Origin: Burkholderiales bacterium
Lineage (GTDB): Bacteria; Pseudomonadota; Gammaproteobacteria; Burkholderiales; SG8-41
Direction: 5' to 3'
NCBI GenBank assembly: GCA_019635015.1
Contig: JAHCAG010000002.1
Coordinates: forward strand, 124,001 to 188,000
Length of the DNA stretch: 64,000 nucleotides
Shown: piece after piece, positions 51,509 to 59,973 of the stretch
How the letters are laid out: each line of letters starts with the position of its first letter
Numbering within the stretch: position 1 is the first letter of the stretch
Position numbers and translations under genes: made by a program
The notes under the pieces: model-generated
What the model saw: only the letters and a program-made list of their open reading frames with translations
Told to the model about the DNA's origin: nothing
Database searches by the model: none

Positions 51509-51970
51509 ATGAAAGCGAAAAATTACCTGCCCGAGGGCATGCATGGCGTCACCCCCCACCTGGTCTGCGCCGGTGCCACCGAGGCGCTGGAGTTCTACAA
51601 GAAGGCCTTCGATGCCGTGGAAACCGTGCGTCTGCCCGGCCCCGGCGGCAAGCTGATGCACGCGGCGCTGATCATCGCCGGCTCGACGGTGATGTTCACC
51701 GACGAAATGCCCGAATGCGGCGCAAAAAGCCCGCAGACCCTGAAAGGCACTCCGGTGACGATCCACCTCTACGTGCCCGACGCCGACGCCTTTTACGCGC
51801 AGGCCGTCGCCGCCGGCGCGAAGGCGGTGATGCCGCCGGCCGACATGTTCTGGGGCGACCGCTACGGCGTGCTCGAGGATCCCTGGGGCCACAGCTGGTC
51901 GGTCGCCACCCACCGGCATGACCTGACACCGGCCGAGATCGAGGCCGCCTTCAAAAAAGCCTGCAGCTGA
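51509..51970 (+). CDS. VOC-superfamily (glyoxalase-like) protein
   Basis: A 153-residue VOC protein with HGVTPHLVCAGATEALEFYKKAFDAVETVRLP and DPWGHSWSVATHRHDLTPAEIE, the latter carrying the conserved final strand. It resembles glyoxalase/bleomycin-resistance-like PhnB proteins. ATG at 51509 with GAAAGGAC upstream; 16 earlier in-frame residues are excluded because they overlap the preceding gene. Substrate unknown. Confidence 0.88.
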   Translation: MKAKNYLPEGMHGVTPHLVCAGATEALEFYKKAFDAVETVRLPGPGGKLMHAALIIAGSTVMFTDEMPECGAKSPQTLKGTPVTIHLYVPDADAFYAQAVAAGAKAVMPPADMFWGDRYGVLEDPWGHSWSVATHRHDLTPAEIEAAFKKACS

Positions 51971-51984
51971 ACCGGAGGAATCCG

Positions 51985-52368
51985 ATGAAATTCCTGTGCC
52001 TGATCTGTGCCGAGAAGGTGATGGAACAGATGGAAACCGCAGATGCCGACAGTCATTACGCGGAATATGCGAAGTTCACCGAGGACATCCGCGCCAGCGG
52101 CCACTACATCAGCTGCAACCGGCTGCTGCCGCCGTCGGAGGCCACCACGATCCGCGTGCGCAACGGCAGGGTTTCGGCCACCGACGGCCCCTGGATCGAA
52201 ACCAGGGAGCAGCTCGGCGGTTATTATCTGATCGAGGCGCGCGACCTCAATGAAGCCATCCGCATCGCGTCCCGGATACCCGGCGCGGCGCGCGGCTGTG
52301 TCGAGATCCGCCCGGTGGCCGAGGACGAACAGACCGTCACCGCGCTCGGTTTCGACAAACATCCCTGA
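51985..52368 (+). CDS. YCII/DGPF-family protein, copy 2
   Basis: A 127-residue YCII-related protein. The DGPF-type motif is SATDGPWIETREQLGGYYLIEARDLNEAI, with Trp in place of Phe. It aligns with copy 3 (52380) over its whole length and is probably its tandem duplicate, though now strongly diverged. CCGGAGGAATCCG precedes the ATG. Placed 14 bases after the VOC gene. Confidence 0.88.
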   Translation: MKFLCLICAEKVMEQMETADADSHYAEYAKFTEDIRASGHYISCNRLLPPSEATTIRVRNGRVSATDGPWIETREQLGGYYLIEARDLNEAIRIASRIPGAARGCVEIRPVAEDEQTVTALGFDKHP

Positions 52369-52379
52369 ACGGAGCCCCG

Positions 52380-52748
52380 ATGAAATACCTGTGCCTGGTC
52401 TACCTCGACGAAAACCGCCTGCCCGAACTGGACGACGAGGACTGCGTCGCCTACGACAGCGCGATCCGCGGCAGCGGCCACTGCATCGCCTCGGAAGCAC
52501 TGGAATCGGTGCAGACCGCAACCACGGTGCGCGTGCGTAACGGCAAGGTCGCCGTCACCGACGGCCCGTTCGCGGAGACCAAGGAGCAACTCGCCGGCTT
52601 TTACATGATCGACGCAAAGGACCTCGACGAGGCGATCCGCATCGCCTCCGGCATCCCTCCGGCGCGGGTCGGCAGCATCGAAGTGCGCCCGGTGCGACCG
52701 ATCCGCGAAACGGTGGCCGCCGGACAAACCCGCAAACCCGGCGCCTGA
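52380..52748 (+). CDS. YCII/DGPF-family protein, copy 3
   Basis: A 122-residue YCII-related protein with the canonical motif VTDGPFAETKEQLAGFYMIDAKDLDEAIRIA and the usual ending GSIEVRPV. GGAGCCCCG precedes the ATG at 52380, 11 bases after copy 2. Because copies 2 and 3 are arranged head to tail while copy 1 is separated by the VOC genes, at least two duplication steps seem to have occurred. Confidence 0.89.
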   Translation: MKYLCLVYLDENRLPELDDEDCVAYDSAIRGSGHCIASEALESVQTATTVRVRNGKVAVTDGPFAETKEQLAGFYMIDAKDLDEAIRIASGIPPARVGSIEVRPVRPIRETVAAGQTRKPGA

Positions 52749-52785
52749 GTGCCGGACATCCCCCATTTTTTCAAGGAGAACAGCA

Positions 52786-53145
52786 ATGCCCTATGTCGAC
52801 GGATTCGTACTGCCGGTGCCGAAAAAGAAGGTCGAAGATTACCGCAAGCTGGCGCGCAAGGCCGGAAAGATCTGGCGCGAGCACGGCGCGCTGGACTATG
52901 TGGAATGCGTGGCCGACGACGTCAAGCCCGGGAAGTCAACCTCGTTCCCGCAAAGCGTTAAGCTGCAAAAGAACGAAACCGTGGTTTTCGCGTACATCGT
53001 CTACAAATCGCGCGCCCACCGCGACCGCGTCAACGCGAAAGTGTTCAAGGACCCGCGCATGGACGCGATGGGTGATCCCGGCAGCATGCCCTTCGACGCC
53101 AAACGCATGTTCTGGGGCGGATTCAAGGTCATCGTCCGCGCCTGA
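52786..53145 (+). CDS. DUF1428-family protein, copy 1
   Basis: A 119-residue protein of the DUF1428 family, another small alpha/beta-barrel fold (MPYVDGFVLPVPKKKVEDY, DYVECVADDV, VFAYIVYKSRAHRDRVNAKV, MPFDAKRMFWGGFK). AAGGAG precedes the ATG. I count 102 of 119 residues shared with copy 2 at 54670, and the ribosome-binding sequence before both starts is the same, which marks a recent local duplication. Function unknown. Confidence 0.9.
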   Translation: MPYVDGFVLPVPKKKVEDYRKLARKAGKIWREHGALDYVECVADDVKPGKSTSFPQSVKLQKNETVVFAYIVYKSRAHRDRVNAKVFKDPRMDAMGDPGSMPFDAKRMFWGGFKVIVRA

Positions 53146-53174
53146 GTCCGGCGCCCTCTTCCGGAGACATCATC

Positions 53175-54335
53175 ATGCCCGCAGCCCGCAAAAAACCGTC
53201 CGCCACAAAACGCCGCACCACCGTCCTCGTCGCCACCCGCAAGGGCGCCTGGCTGTTACACGGCGATGCGGCGCGCAAAACCTGGAAAATCGACGGCCCG
53301 CATTTCCTCGGCCATGTCATCAGCCACCTGGTGCTAGACCCGCGCGACGGCAGGACGCTGCTCGCCGCGGCCAAGACCGGCCACCTCGGGCCGACGGTGT
53401 TCCGTTCCACCGACCGCGGCCGCACGTGGAAGGAGGCCGCGCAGCCGCCCGCTTTTGCGAAGGCGGCCGACGGCGACGGCCGCTCCGTCGACCACACCTT
53501 CTGGCTGACGCCCGGCCCGGCCTCCGAACCGGATGTCTGGTACGCCGGCACCAGCCCGCAGGGGCTGTTCCGCTCCATCGACGGCGGCGTGAACTGGAAA
53601 CCGTACTCGAACATCAACGACGATCCGCAGTTCCGCGCATGGATGGGCACGGCCCAGGACGGCACGCCCGACGGCCCCAAGCTGCATTCGGTGATCGTCG
53701 ATCCGCGCGACGCGCGCCATCTCTACATCGGCATGTCCGGCGGCGGCGTGCATGAATCGGCCGATGGCGGTCGCACCTGGAAGACGCTGATCAAGGGGCT
53801 GGACGTGGTCGAGGGTTTCGGTTTCGATCCGCTGCAGCCGACTTTCCACGACCCGCACTGCATCAGGATGTGCCCGTCCAACCCCGACCGGCTCTACCAG
53901 CAGAACCACTGCGGCATCTACCGCCTCGACCGTCCCTCGGACACCTGGGTGCGCATCGGCAGGTCGATGCCCAAATCCGTCGGCGACATCGGCTTCCCGC
54001 TGGTCGTGCATCCGCGCGATGACAATCGCGCCTGGGTGTTCCCGATGGATGGCAGCGGCGTATGGCCGCGCACCAGCCCCGGCGGCAAACCCGCCGCCTA
54101 CGGCACGAAGAACGGCGGCAGGACCTGGCAGCGCCTCGACGCCGGACTACCGAAGTCGCAGGCCTGGTGGACGGTCAAGCGCCAGGCCATGTGCGCGGAC
54201 AACGCGGAATCGCCGGCGCTTTATTTCGGCACCACCAGCGGTGAACTGTGGATGGGGCGCGACGGCGGCAGACGCTGGAACTGCATCGCGCGCCACCTGC
54301 CGGAAATCTACGCCGTCGAAACGGCGGAACTGTAA
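53175..54335 (+). CDS. BNR/YVTN-repeat beta-propeller protein
   Basis: A 386-residue protein built from repeated four-strand blades with Asp-box-like sequences (STDRGRTWKEAA, SIDGGVNWKPYS, SADGGRTWKTLI, KNGGRTWQRL, GRDGGRRWNCI), as in exo-alpha-sialidase-like and VPS10-like glycosyl-hydrolase-related propellers. There is no signal peptide, only a basic Lys/Arg N-terminus, so it should stay in the cytoplasm. Catalytic sialidase residues are not evident. Six bases separate it from the MoaD-like gene, a pairing that suggests joint function. Confidence 0.82.
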   Translation: MPAARKKPSATKRRTTVLVATRKGAWLLHGDAARKTWKIDGPHFLGHVISHLVLDPRDGRTLLAAAKTGHLGPTVFRSTDRGRTWKEAAQPPAFAKAADGDGRSVDHTFWLTPGPASEPDVWYAGTSPQGLFRSIDGGVNWKPYSNINDDPQFRAWMGTAQDGTPDGPKLHSVIVDPRDARHLYIGMSGGGVHESADGGRTWKTLIKGLDVVEGFGFDPLQPTFHDPHCIRMCPSNPDRLYQQNHCGIYRLDRPSDTWVRIGRSMPKSVGDIGFPLVVHPRDDNRAWVFPMDGSGVWPRTSPGGKPAAYGTKNGGRTWQRLDAGLPKSQAWWTVKRQAMCADNAESPALYFGTTSGELWMGRDGGRRWNCIARHLPEIYAVETAEL

Positions 54336-54341
54336 GCCACG

Positions 54342-54599
54342 ATGAAGGTGCTGATCCCCAGCGCTCTGCGTTCGTACACCCAAAGCAGCCGCGCCGAGGC
54401 GCGCGGCGCGACGCTCGGCGAACTGCTCGCCGACCTCGACCGGCAGTACGAAGGCATCCGCTTCCGCATGGTCGACGAACAGGACCGCATCCGCCGCCAC
54501 ATCCGCATCTTCGTCAACGGCACGCAGGTCACCGACCTCGCGCTACCGCTGGCGCACAGCGACGAAGTGATCATCGCGCAGGCACTGTCCGGCGGCTAG
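54342..54599 (+). CDS. MoaD/ThiS-like ubiquitin-fold protein
   Basis: An 85-residue beta-grasp protein ending in a di-glycine (ALSGG), the tail that is adenylated and thiocarboxylated in sulfur carriers such as MoaD and ThiS. The N-terminal strand and helix are MKVLIPSALRSYTQSS and RGATLGELLADLDRQYEG, and FVNGTQVTDLALPLAHSDEVIIAQ is the C-terminal half. It is not part of a molybdopterin operon here; the propeller gene upstream is its only close partner. Confidence 0.85.
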   Translation: MKVLIPSALRSYTQSSRAEARGATLGELLADLDRQYEGIRFRMVDEQDRIRRHIRIFVNGTQVTDLALPLAHSDEVIIAQALSGG

Positions 54600-54669
54600 A
54601 CGGCTGGCAGCAGCGCCGAAATCAGCATACTCGGACATTTTGAACCGTAACAAGCCAAGGAGAACAGCA

Positions 54670-55029
54670 ATGCCCTACGTCGATGGATTCGTACTGCCGG
54701 TGCCGAAGAAAAAGATCGGGGCCTATCGCAGCATCGCGCGCAAGGCCGGGAAAATATGGCGCGAACATGGCGCACTCGACTACATGGAATGCGTCGCCGA
54801 CGACGTCAAGCCGGGAAAACTCACGTCCTTCCCGCAGAGCGTGAAGCTGAAGTCCGGCGAAACCGTGGTCTTCGCCTACATCGTCTACAAGTCGCGCGCC
54901 CACCGCGACCGCGTCAACGCCAAGGTGATGAAGGATCCACGTATGGACGCGATGGGTGACATCAAAGACATGCCCTTCGACGTCAAACGCATGTTCTGGG
55001 GCGGCTTCAAGACCCTGGTTCGCGCCTGA
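54670..55029 (+). CDS. DUF1428-family protein, copy 2
   Basis: A 119-residue protein nearly identical to the 52786 gene product; about 17 residues differ, clustered near residues 16-21 and 60-62. The preceding bases AAGGAGAACAGCA match those of copy 1. ATG at 54670 is used; ten earlier in-frame residues are excluded. It is last in the cluster, 70 bases after the MoaD-like gene, and converges on the antiporter gene. Confidence 0.9.
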   Translation: MPYVDGFVLPVPKKKIGAYRSIARKAGKIWREHGALDYMECVADDVKPGKLTSFPQSVKLKSGETVVFAYIVYKSRAHRDRVNAKVMKDPRMDAMGDIKDMPFDVKRMFWGGFKTLVRA

Positions 55030-55059
55030 ACGGCGGCGCTGCGCCCGCCGCCCGGCCCT

Positions 55060-56787
55060 TCAGCCGGCCTTCCGGCGCAGGCGCAGGCCGACGCGGTGCA
55101 CCCTGCCCTCTTCGATCTCGCGAACGACCAGCTGCGCATGCCCCAGGTCGGCACGATCCCCGACCACGGCGCGGCCGCGGAACATCCGCGACAGGTAATC
55201 CGCCAGCGTCATGCTCCCTGCCCCATCGGGAATGTCGATGCCGTAGGCCATGCCAAGGTCGGCCATCACCGCGTCGCCATTGAGCACAAAGTCGCCGAAG
55301 TAACGGTGCTCTTCCAGCCGGTCGGGCTCCTGGTGGGGATCGAAGAGCTTGCCGAGGTAGGACAGGTTTTTCGGCTGGGCAAGGATGTAGACATGGTCCC
55401 CCGGCGCGAACTTCAGCCCGGGAGCCATGAACTGCGGATCGCCATCACGCATGACCGTCACGATCTGCGCGCGATCCGACAGATTCAGTTCCGCCAGCCC
55501 GCGGCCCGCGATCTGGCTGCCCGCCCTGACCTCGTAGCCGAGGATTTCGTGCTCGTAATGGCCCGGCGCATCCAGGCTGACCCTTTGCTGGGGCTCCACG
55601 GCCGGCGGCACTTCCAGGCGCAGCCAGCGCGCGGCGGCGGCGATGGTCCAGCCCTGGAGCAGCAGCGACACCAGCACGATGAAGAACGCCACATTGAAAT
55701 ACAGCCGCGCGTGTTCGGTGCCGTAAATCAGCGGAAACAGGGCCAGCACGACCGGCACCGCGCCGCGCAGTCCGACCCAGCTGATGAACAGCTGTTCGCG
55801 CCAGGGCAGGCGGAAGGGCAGCAGCCCGACCACCACCGCGGCCGGGCGCGCAACCAGCATCAGGAATGCGGCAATCGCCAGCGCCGGTCCGGCAACGGCG
55901 ATCAGGTCGCTGGGCGTCGCCAGCAACCCGAGGATCACGAACATCACGATCTGGCTCAGCCAGGCCATTCCGTCATGCACCCGCAGTATGTTCTGCGCCG
56001 ACTGCAGCTTCGAGTTGCCGAGCACCAGTCCGGCCATGAATATCGCCAGAAAACCGCTGCCGCCGAGCTGCGCGGTCGCGGCGAAAATGATCAGCCCGCC
56101 CGACACCGCCAGCAGAGGATAGAGGCCGCTCGCCAGCTTCAGGCGGTTGATCAGCCAGACCAGCATCCGGCCGCCGCCCAGCCCCAGCACCGCGCCGATG
56201 CCGAATTGCTGCAGCAGCGACAGCAGGACGGTGGCCTCGAATCCCGATTGGCCTGCGGCGAGCAACCCGATGACGGTCATCGTCAGGAAAATGGCCATCG
56301 GATCGTTGCTGGCGGACTCTATTTCCAGCGTCGCCGCGACCCGCTCCTTCAGCGACAGCCCCGCGTTGCGCAGCAGCGAAAAAACCGCCGCCGCGTCGGT
56401 CGAGCCGACGATGGCGCCGACCAGCAGACCCTGCAGCCAATGAAGTTTCAGAACCCAGGCGGCAAACATGCCGACCAGCCCCGCGGTGACGACCACGCCC
56501 AGCGTGGCGAGACTCACTGCCGGCCACAAGGCCACGCGGAAGGTTTCGCGGCGGGTGCGCATGCCGCCGTCGAAGATGATCACGGCGAGCGCCACCGTGC
56601 CGATCTTGTATGCTGTCTCGACATCATCGAAGCGGATGCCACCCGGCCCCTGTTCGCCGGCGAGCATGCCCAGCAGCAGGAAGACGAACAGCAGCGGTGC
56701 GCCGAGCCTTGAGGAGATATCGCTGGCAACGATGCTGATCAGCAGGATCAGCGCACCGACGAGAATGGCAAGATTCCAGTATTCCAT
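55060..56787 (-). CDS. nhaP2: Potassium/proton antiporter (CPA1, NhaP2/CvrA type)
   Basis: A 575-residue inner-membrane antiporter with about 12-13 hydrophobic helices and the CPA1 signature segments LLFVFLLLGMLAGEQGPGGI, AVIIFDGGMRTR, GAIVGSTDAAAVFSLLRNAG, ESASNDPMAIFLT (with the ion-binding Asp) and FISWVGLRGAVPVVLA. A cytoplasmic TrkA-C domain (about 405-490) and a CorC-like C-terminus (about 495-565) follow, as in NhaP2. It exports potassium in exchange for protons and is probably regulated by nucleotides. It has no operon partner. Confidence 0.9.
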   Translation of the reverse strand: MEYWNLAILVGALILLISIVASDISSRLGAPLLFVFLLLGMLAGEQGPGGIRFDDVETAYKIGTVALAVIIFDGGMRTRRETFRVALWPAVSLATLGVVVTAGLVGMFAAWVLKLHWLQGLLVGAIVGSTDAAAVFSLLRNAGLSLKERVAATLEIESASNDPMAIFLTMTVIGLLAAGQSGFEATVLLSLLQQFGIGAVLGLGGGRMLVWLINRLKLASGLYPLLAVSGGLIIFAATAQLGGSGFLAIFMAGLVLGNSKLQSAQNILRVHDGMAWLSQIVMFVILGLLATPSDLIAVAGPALAIAAFLMLVARPAAVVVGLLPFRLPWREQLFISWVGLRGAVPVVLALFPLIYGTEHARLYFNVAFFIVLVSLLLQGWTIAAAARWLRLEVPPAVEPQQRVSLDAPGHYEHEILGYEVRAGSQIAGRGLAELNLSDRAQIVTVMRDGDPQFMAPGLKFAPGDHVYILAQPKNLSYLGKLFDPHQEPDRLEEHRYFGDFVLNGDAVMADLGMAYGIDIPDGAGSMTLADYLSRMFRGRAVVGDRADLGHAQLVVREIEEGRVHRVGLRLRRKAG

Positions 56788-56857
56788 CCTTGGAACATAC
56801 CAGAATCAGTTTTGGACCGTCCGCGCGGACAGCCCCGGGGGTTTCAGCTCCCCGCTG

Positions 56858-57166
56858 TCAGTTCCCGGATTTCGGGTCCGTATGGCGCCAGATGCGGCGC
56901 AACTGGCTGCAGATCTGCCACAGCATCAGGCCGCGATGCATCCAGACGCCGCCGAGCCGCGGCCGCAGCAGCACCGCCACCACGCCCGCCCCGGCAAGCA
57001 GCGCCGGATAACGGCGGAAATAGCGGTACACCGCGATGCTGCGGTCAGCCAGTGCAAGCCGCGGTTTCCATTGCGTCATCTCCTGCTCAAGGACAAAACG
57101 CTGCGCGGCCGCCTGCGACACCAGCCAGCGGCGGCGCTCGGCGATGCGTTCCAGTTCCACGCTCAT
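56858..57166 (-). CDS. YqjK-like membrane-associated protein
   Basis: A 102-residue protein with a charged N-terminal helix (ERIAERRRWLVSQAAAQRF) and one hydrophobic helix near residues 53-68 (YPALLAGAGVVAVLL), followed by a basic segment. It resembles YqjK proteins, encoded next to YqjD and YqjE in many proteobacteria. Its ATG overlaps the upstream gene's stop by four bases. Function unknown. Confidence 0.75.
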   Translation of the reverse strand: MSVELERIAERRRWLVSQAAAQRFVLEQEMTQWKPRLALADRSIAVYRYFRRYPALLAGAGVVAVLLRPRLGGVWMHRGLMLWQICSQLRRIWRHTDPKSGN

Positions 57167-57558
57167 CGTCCCGATCCCAGATGCTCGCGGTCCTTCGCCA
57201 GCTCGGCGATGCTGGCCTCGAATAACCGCGGCTTGTTGCGCAGCCGCTGCAGGGCCAGCCCGCCGATCCAGCCGCCCGCCGCCAGGAACAGCACAGTCAG
57301 GGTGCCCAGTGCGGCAAGGCGATGGGTGTCCCAGAACAGCACCACGACCAGCAGCGTCAGCAGCAGCACGCCGACGCCGACGCCGACGCAGAACAGCGCA
57401 ACCAGCGACAACAGCAGGATTGAACCCAGTCGCGAGCGCTCCTCGGCAATGTCCGTGGACAGCAGTTCGAGCCGGGTCTGCAGGATGGAGGCGAACGTCA
57501 CCCCCAGCGTCTTCAGCGACGCAAACAGGCCCTCCGGCGAAGCCTGGGGTTCAGCCAT
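57163..57558 (-). CDS. YqjE-family (phage-holin-like) membrane protein
   Basis: A 131-residue protein with two long hydrophobic helices (about 45-75 and 80-105; SILLLSLVALFCVGVGVGVLLLTLLVVVLF and TLTVLFLAAGGWIGGLAL) flanked by charged segments, the pattern of the YqjE/holin-3_6 family. Despite the name it is not a phage gene. It is the middle gene of the yqjD-yqjE-yqjK set. Confidence 0.82.
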   Translation of the reverse strand: MAEPQASPEGLFASLKTLGVTFASILQTRLELLSTDIAEERSRLGSILLLSLVALFCVGVGVGVLLLTLLVVVLFWDTHRLAALGTLTVLFLAAGGWIGGLALQRLRNKPRLFEASIAELAKDREHLGSGR

Positions 57559-57566
57559 GCCGGGAA

Positions 57567-57893
57567 TCAGCGCCGGCCGATCAGCAGGCCAATCACGAGA
57601 CCGACCCCGGCGGCAACACCGACGGCATGCCAGGGATGGTCATGCACGTATTCATCGGTCGCCCTCGCCGCGGCCTTGGTCTTCAGCAGCAGCTCCTCTT
57701 CGGCGTCGAGCATTTTCTCCTTCGCCACCTTCAGCGACTGCTCGACGCGGTTGCGCACGGCGGCCAGCGCTTCGCCGCCCTGTCCGGCCGACGCTTTCAG
57801 CAGCGCCTCGGCGTCGGCAACGACGACCTTGAAATCGCTGATCAGTTTTTCCTTGGTGACCTCGGGGGTGGTGTTTCCGCTTGCGGTATTCAC
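57567..57893 (-). CDS. YqjD/ElaB-family (DUF883) protein
   Basis: A 108-residue protein with a long amphipathic helical N-terminus (KLISDFKVVVADAEALLKAS, VAKEKMLDAEEELLLKTKAAAR) and a C-terminal hydrophobic anchor (HPWHAVGVAAGVGLVIGLLIGRR), as in YqjD/ElaB, which bind ribosomes at the inner membrane in stationary phase. First gene of the set, nine bases before the yqjE start. Confidence 0.85.
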   Translation of the reverse strand: MNTASGNTTPEVTKEKLISDFKVVVADAEALLKASAGQGGEALAAVRNRVEQSLKVAKEKMLDAEEELLLKTKAAARATDEYVHDHPWHAVGVAAGVGLVIGLLIGRR

Positions 57894-58132
57894 GGGTGGA
57901 TCCCTTTCATGACAGACATGGACAAGAGGACGGCAGCTGCCGGTGCCTGAACGATAACATCATCGTCACGGGCAGCCCAAACCGTCCGGCCTGGATATAT
58001 GACCGCGAAATACAGATGAAGTGCCCGCAGCCGTTTTTCAAGCCCGGCGCAGGGCTGCCAGCCGGGCCAGCCACGTTCCGCCCGCCGCGGCGCACATCCT
58101 GCAGCAAAAGCATTCCCAAAAGAACCCGCGGC

Positions 58133-59080
58133 CTAGCCGGGGGATTCCCGCATCGTGCGGTTGCGGCCGGCTCCTTTTGCCGCATACAGGGCCACATCAG
58201 CCCTTTTCAGCACATCATCCGGCGACTTGTCTTCGGATCCGAGCGCGGCAACCCCGAAACTGGCCGTGAACTTGATGATGTCCTCGCCTTCAATCAGCTC
58301 CTGTGCCATGACACACCGCCGCAAGCGCTCGGCGAGCAGGAATGCGCCATCCAAGTTGGTATCAGGCATCAGGACAGCAAACTCCTCGCCACCGACACGT
58401 GCCAACAGATCGACCTCCCGCAACTCCGCCTGTACACTTTCGCAGAGTTTCTTTAATACCTTATCGCCCGCTGCATGCCCCCAGCGGTCATTGATGCGCT
58501 TGAAGTGGTCGATATCGAGCATGACAACAGACAGGTCTCGCCCAAAGCGGCGAGCCCGTAAAAACTCGCCGCTCGCGCGATAATCAAAGCATCGGCGATT
58601 CGCAACCCCGGTCAACGGATCCAGCTGCGACATTTCCAGCAGCGCATCTTGTATCTTCTTGTGCTCCGTAATATCCCGGAAAAACCACACGCGCCCGAGG
58701 TACCGATTTTGTTCTCCCCACAATGCCCGGGAATTCCGCTCAAGAGTGCGGCCGTCTTTCATTGCAATCTCGCATTTTTCCTCGATCTGGGGATTTGCAT
58801 ACAACTCTTCGACTCGCCACCGGAAGCCCTCGGGATCGCTGACCAGTTCCAGCGCCCGCGAAAGGAGTAACCACTCGGATTTTGATGTAAGCACCCCGCC
58901 ATGGTCCCCGGGAATTTCATCGGAAGAAATGCCGAACACCTCGAAAAAGCGCTGATTGTGGGCAACAATCATTTCGCGATCGTCCACGACGAGTATGCCG
59001 TCCGGAGAGGCCTCGTAGATCGCAGTAATCAGCGAGCGTTCAAACTCGCTGTCGAGCCCGGTTTTTGGCGTCTTTGCCAT
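58133..59080 (-). CDS. PAS-GGDEF diguanylate cyclase
   Basis: A 315-residue cytoplasmic protein: PAS domain about 20-130 (ASPDGILVVDDREMIVAHNQRFFEVFG) and GGDEF about 140-305. The active site is GGEEF, a functional variant, and the RxxD inhibitory site REVD lies five residues before it. It should make c-di-GMP in response to a signal bound by the PAS domain. The start at 59080 with GAAGAG upstream is preferred to an in-frame TTG 24 bases earlier. It is a second c-di-GMP synthase of the window. Confidence 0.9.
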   Translation of the reverse strand: MAKTPKTGLDSEFERSLITAIYEASPDGILVVDDREMIVAHNQRFFEVFGISSDEIPGDHGGVLTSKSEWLLLSRALELVSDPEGFRWRVEELYANPQIEEKCEIAMKDGRTLERNSRALWGEQNRYLGRVWFFRDITEHKKIQDALLEMSQLDPLTGVANRRCFDYRASGEFLRARRFGRDLSVVMLDIDHFKRINDRWGHAAGDKVLKKLCESVQAELREVDLLARVGGEEFAVLMPDTNLDGAFLLAERLRRCVMAQELIEGEDIIKFTASFGVAALGSEDKSPDDVLKRADVALYAAKGAGRNRTMRESPG

Positions 59081-59175
59081 TGTCTCTTCTCTAGCAATGC
59101 GCAAATAATTCTCTTGTCAGTTTATTGCTTTATCGACGGTAAAAAAACCTGGGACGAACATTTTCGTAGGCATGC

Positions 59176-59889
59176 TTAACTGCGTAACCGCGCCAGCCGG
59201 GCGAGGCCGAACTGGGTGAAAGCGAGCCCGCCCAGCACCGGCACCAGCAGGTTGACCACCGGCACATAGAGCAGCAGCGAGACCAGGATGCCCAGCAGGA
59301 ACAGGTCGCCGCGGGATTCGCGCACCAGCCGCGCAAATTCCCCGCGGCTGGCGTGTTCAGCCAGCGCGTCGTAGCGGAACAGGCGCTGGGCCAGCCAGGC
59401 CGAGGTCAGCAGCGGCGCCAGCACCGCCCCGATGCCGGTCAGCCACAGCGGTAGCGTGAATATCCACAGCAGCGCAAACACGGCAATGCCGGTTGCGGCA
59501 TTGACGAGGCTGCCGGCCAGCGTGCCGCCCTCGGCGCGGGCGAGTTCCGGGTAATGGCGTTCAGCGACGAAGCGGACAATCACCGGCATCGCGAAAATTT
59601 CGGTCATCAGCAGCGCGGTGACGTAGATTGCCGGCAGCAGCCCCACCAGCACCAGGAAAGACGCCGTGTAGTCGATGACCCACATCGCGCTCCAGCCCTG
59701 CAGCCAGCCGGCGACCGTGGTCGAGGCCATCGCGGCGGCGATGCCGCCGGTCCAGCTGCTCCAGAACAGCCACGCCAGCACCGTCCACAGCAGCACGCTG
59801 CCGAGCATCGGCAGGAACACGATGGCGACGATCCGCGGATCGAAGAGGTTGCGCGCGGCGCGGGTGATCGCGGTGATGACATCCTGCAT
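59176..59889 (-). CDS. EI24/CysZ-like membrane protein
   Basis: A 237-residue protein with about four to five hydrophobic helices. It fits the EI24 family (LFDPRIVAIVFLPMLGSVLLWTVLAWLFW, FAMPVIVRFVAERHYPEL, LLVPVLGGLAFTQFGLARLARL), which in bacteria includes the sulfate transporter CysZ and related proteins. The conserved pattern of two long periplasm-dipping helices is compatible, but I cannot assign a substrate. It has no operon partner. Confidence 0.75.
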   Translation of the reverse strand: MQDVITAITRAARNLFDPRIVAIVFLPMLGSVLLWTVLAWLFWSSWTGGIAAAMASTTVAGWLQGWSAMWVIDYTASFLVLVGLLPAIYVTALLMTEIFAMPVIVRFVAERHYPELARAEGGTLAGSLVNAATGIAVFALLWIFTLPLWLTGIGAVLAPLLTSAWLAQRLFRYDALAEHASRGEFARLVRESRGDLFLLGILVSLLLYVPVVNLLVPVLGGLAFTQFGLARLARLRS

Positions 59890-59973
59890 CAGCGAAAGCT
59901 CCGGAGCATGAGGCCCCTGTGGCCTGAAAGTGGCCTATTGTAAACGCCGCGATGGCAACAGCCTCGGGGTACA

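Noticed and set aside
55096..56712. Open frame of 538 codons on the plus strand
   Set aside because: It is opposite the antiporter gene; the protein is His/Gln-rich low complexity.
57163..57558. Phage origin of the holin-like protein
   Set aside because: It is the chromosomal YqjE family in its usual yqjD-yqjE-yqjK order, and no other phage gene is near.
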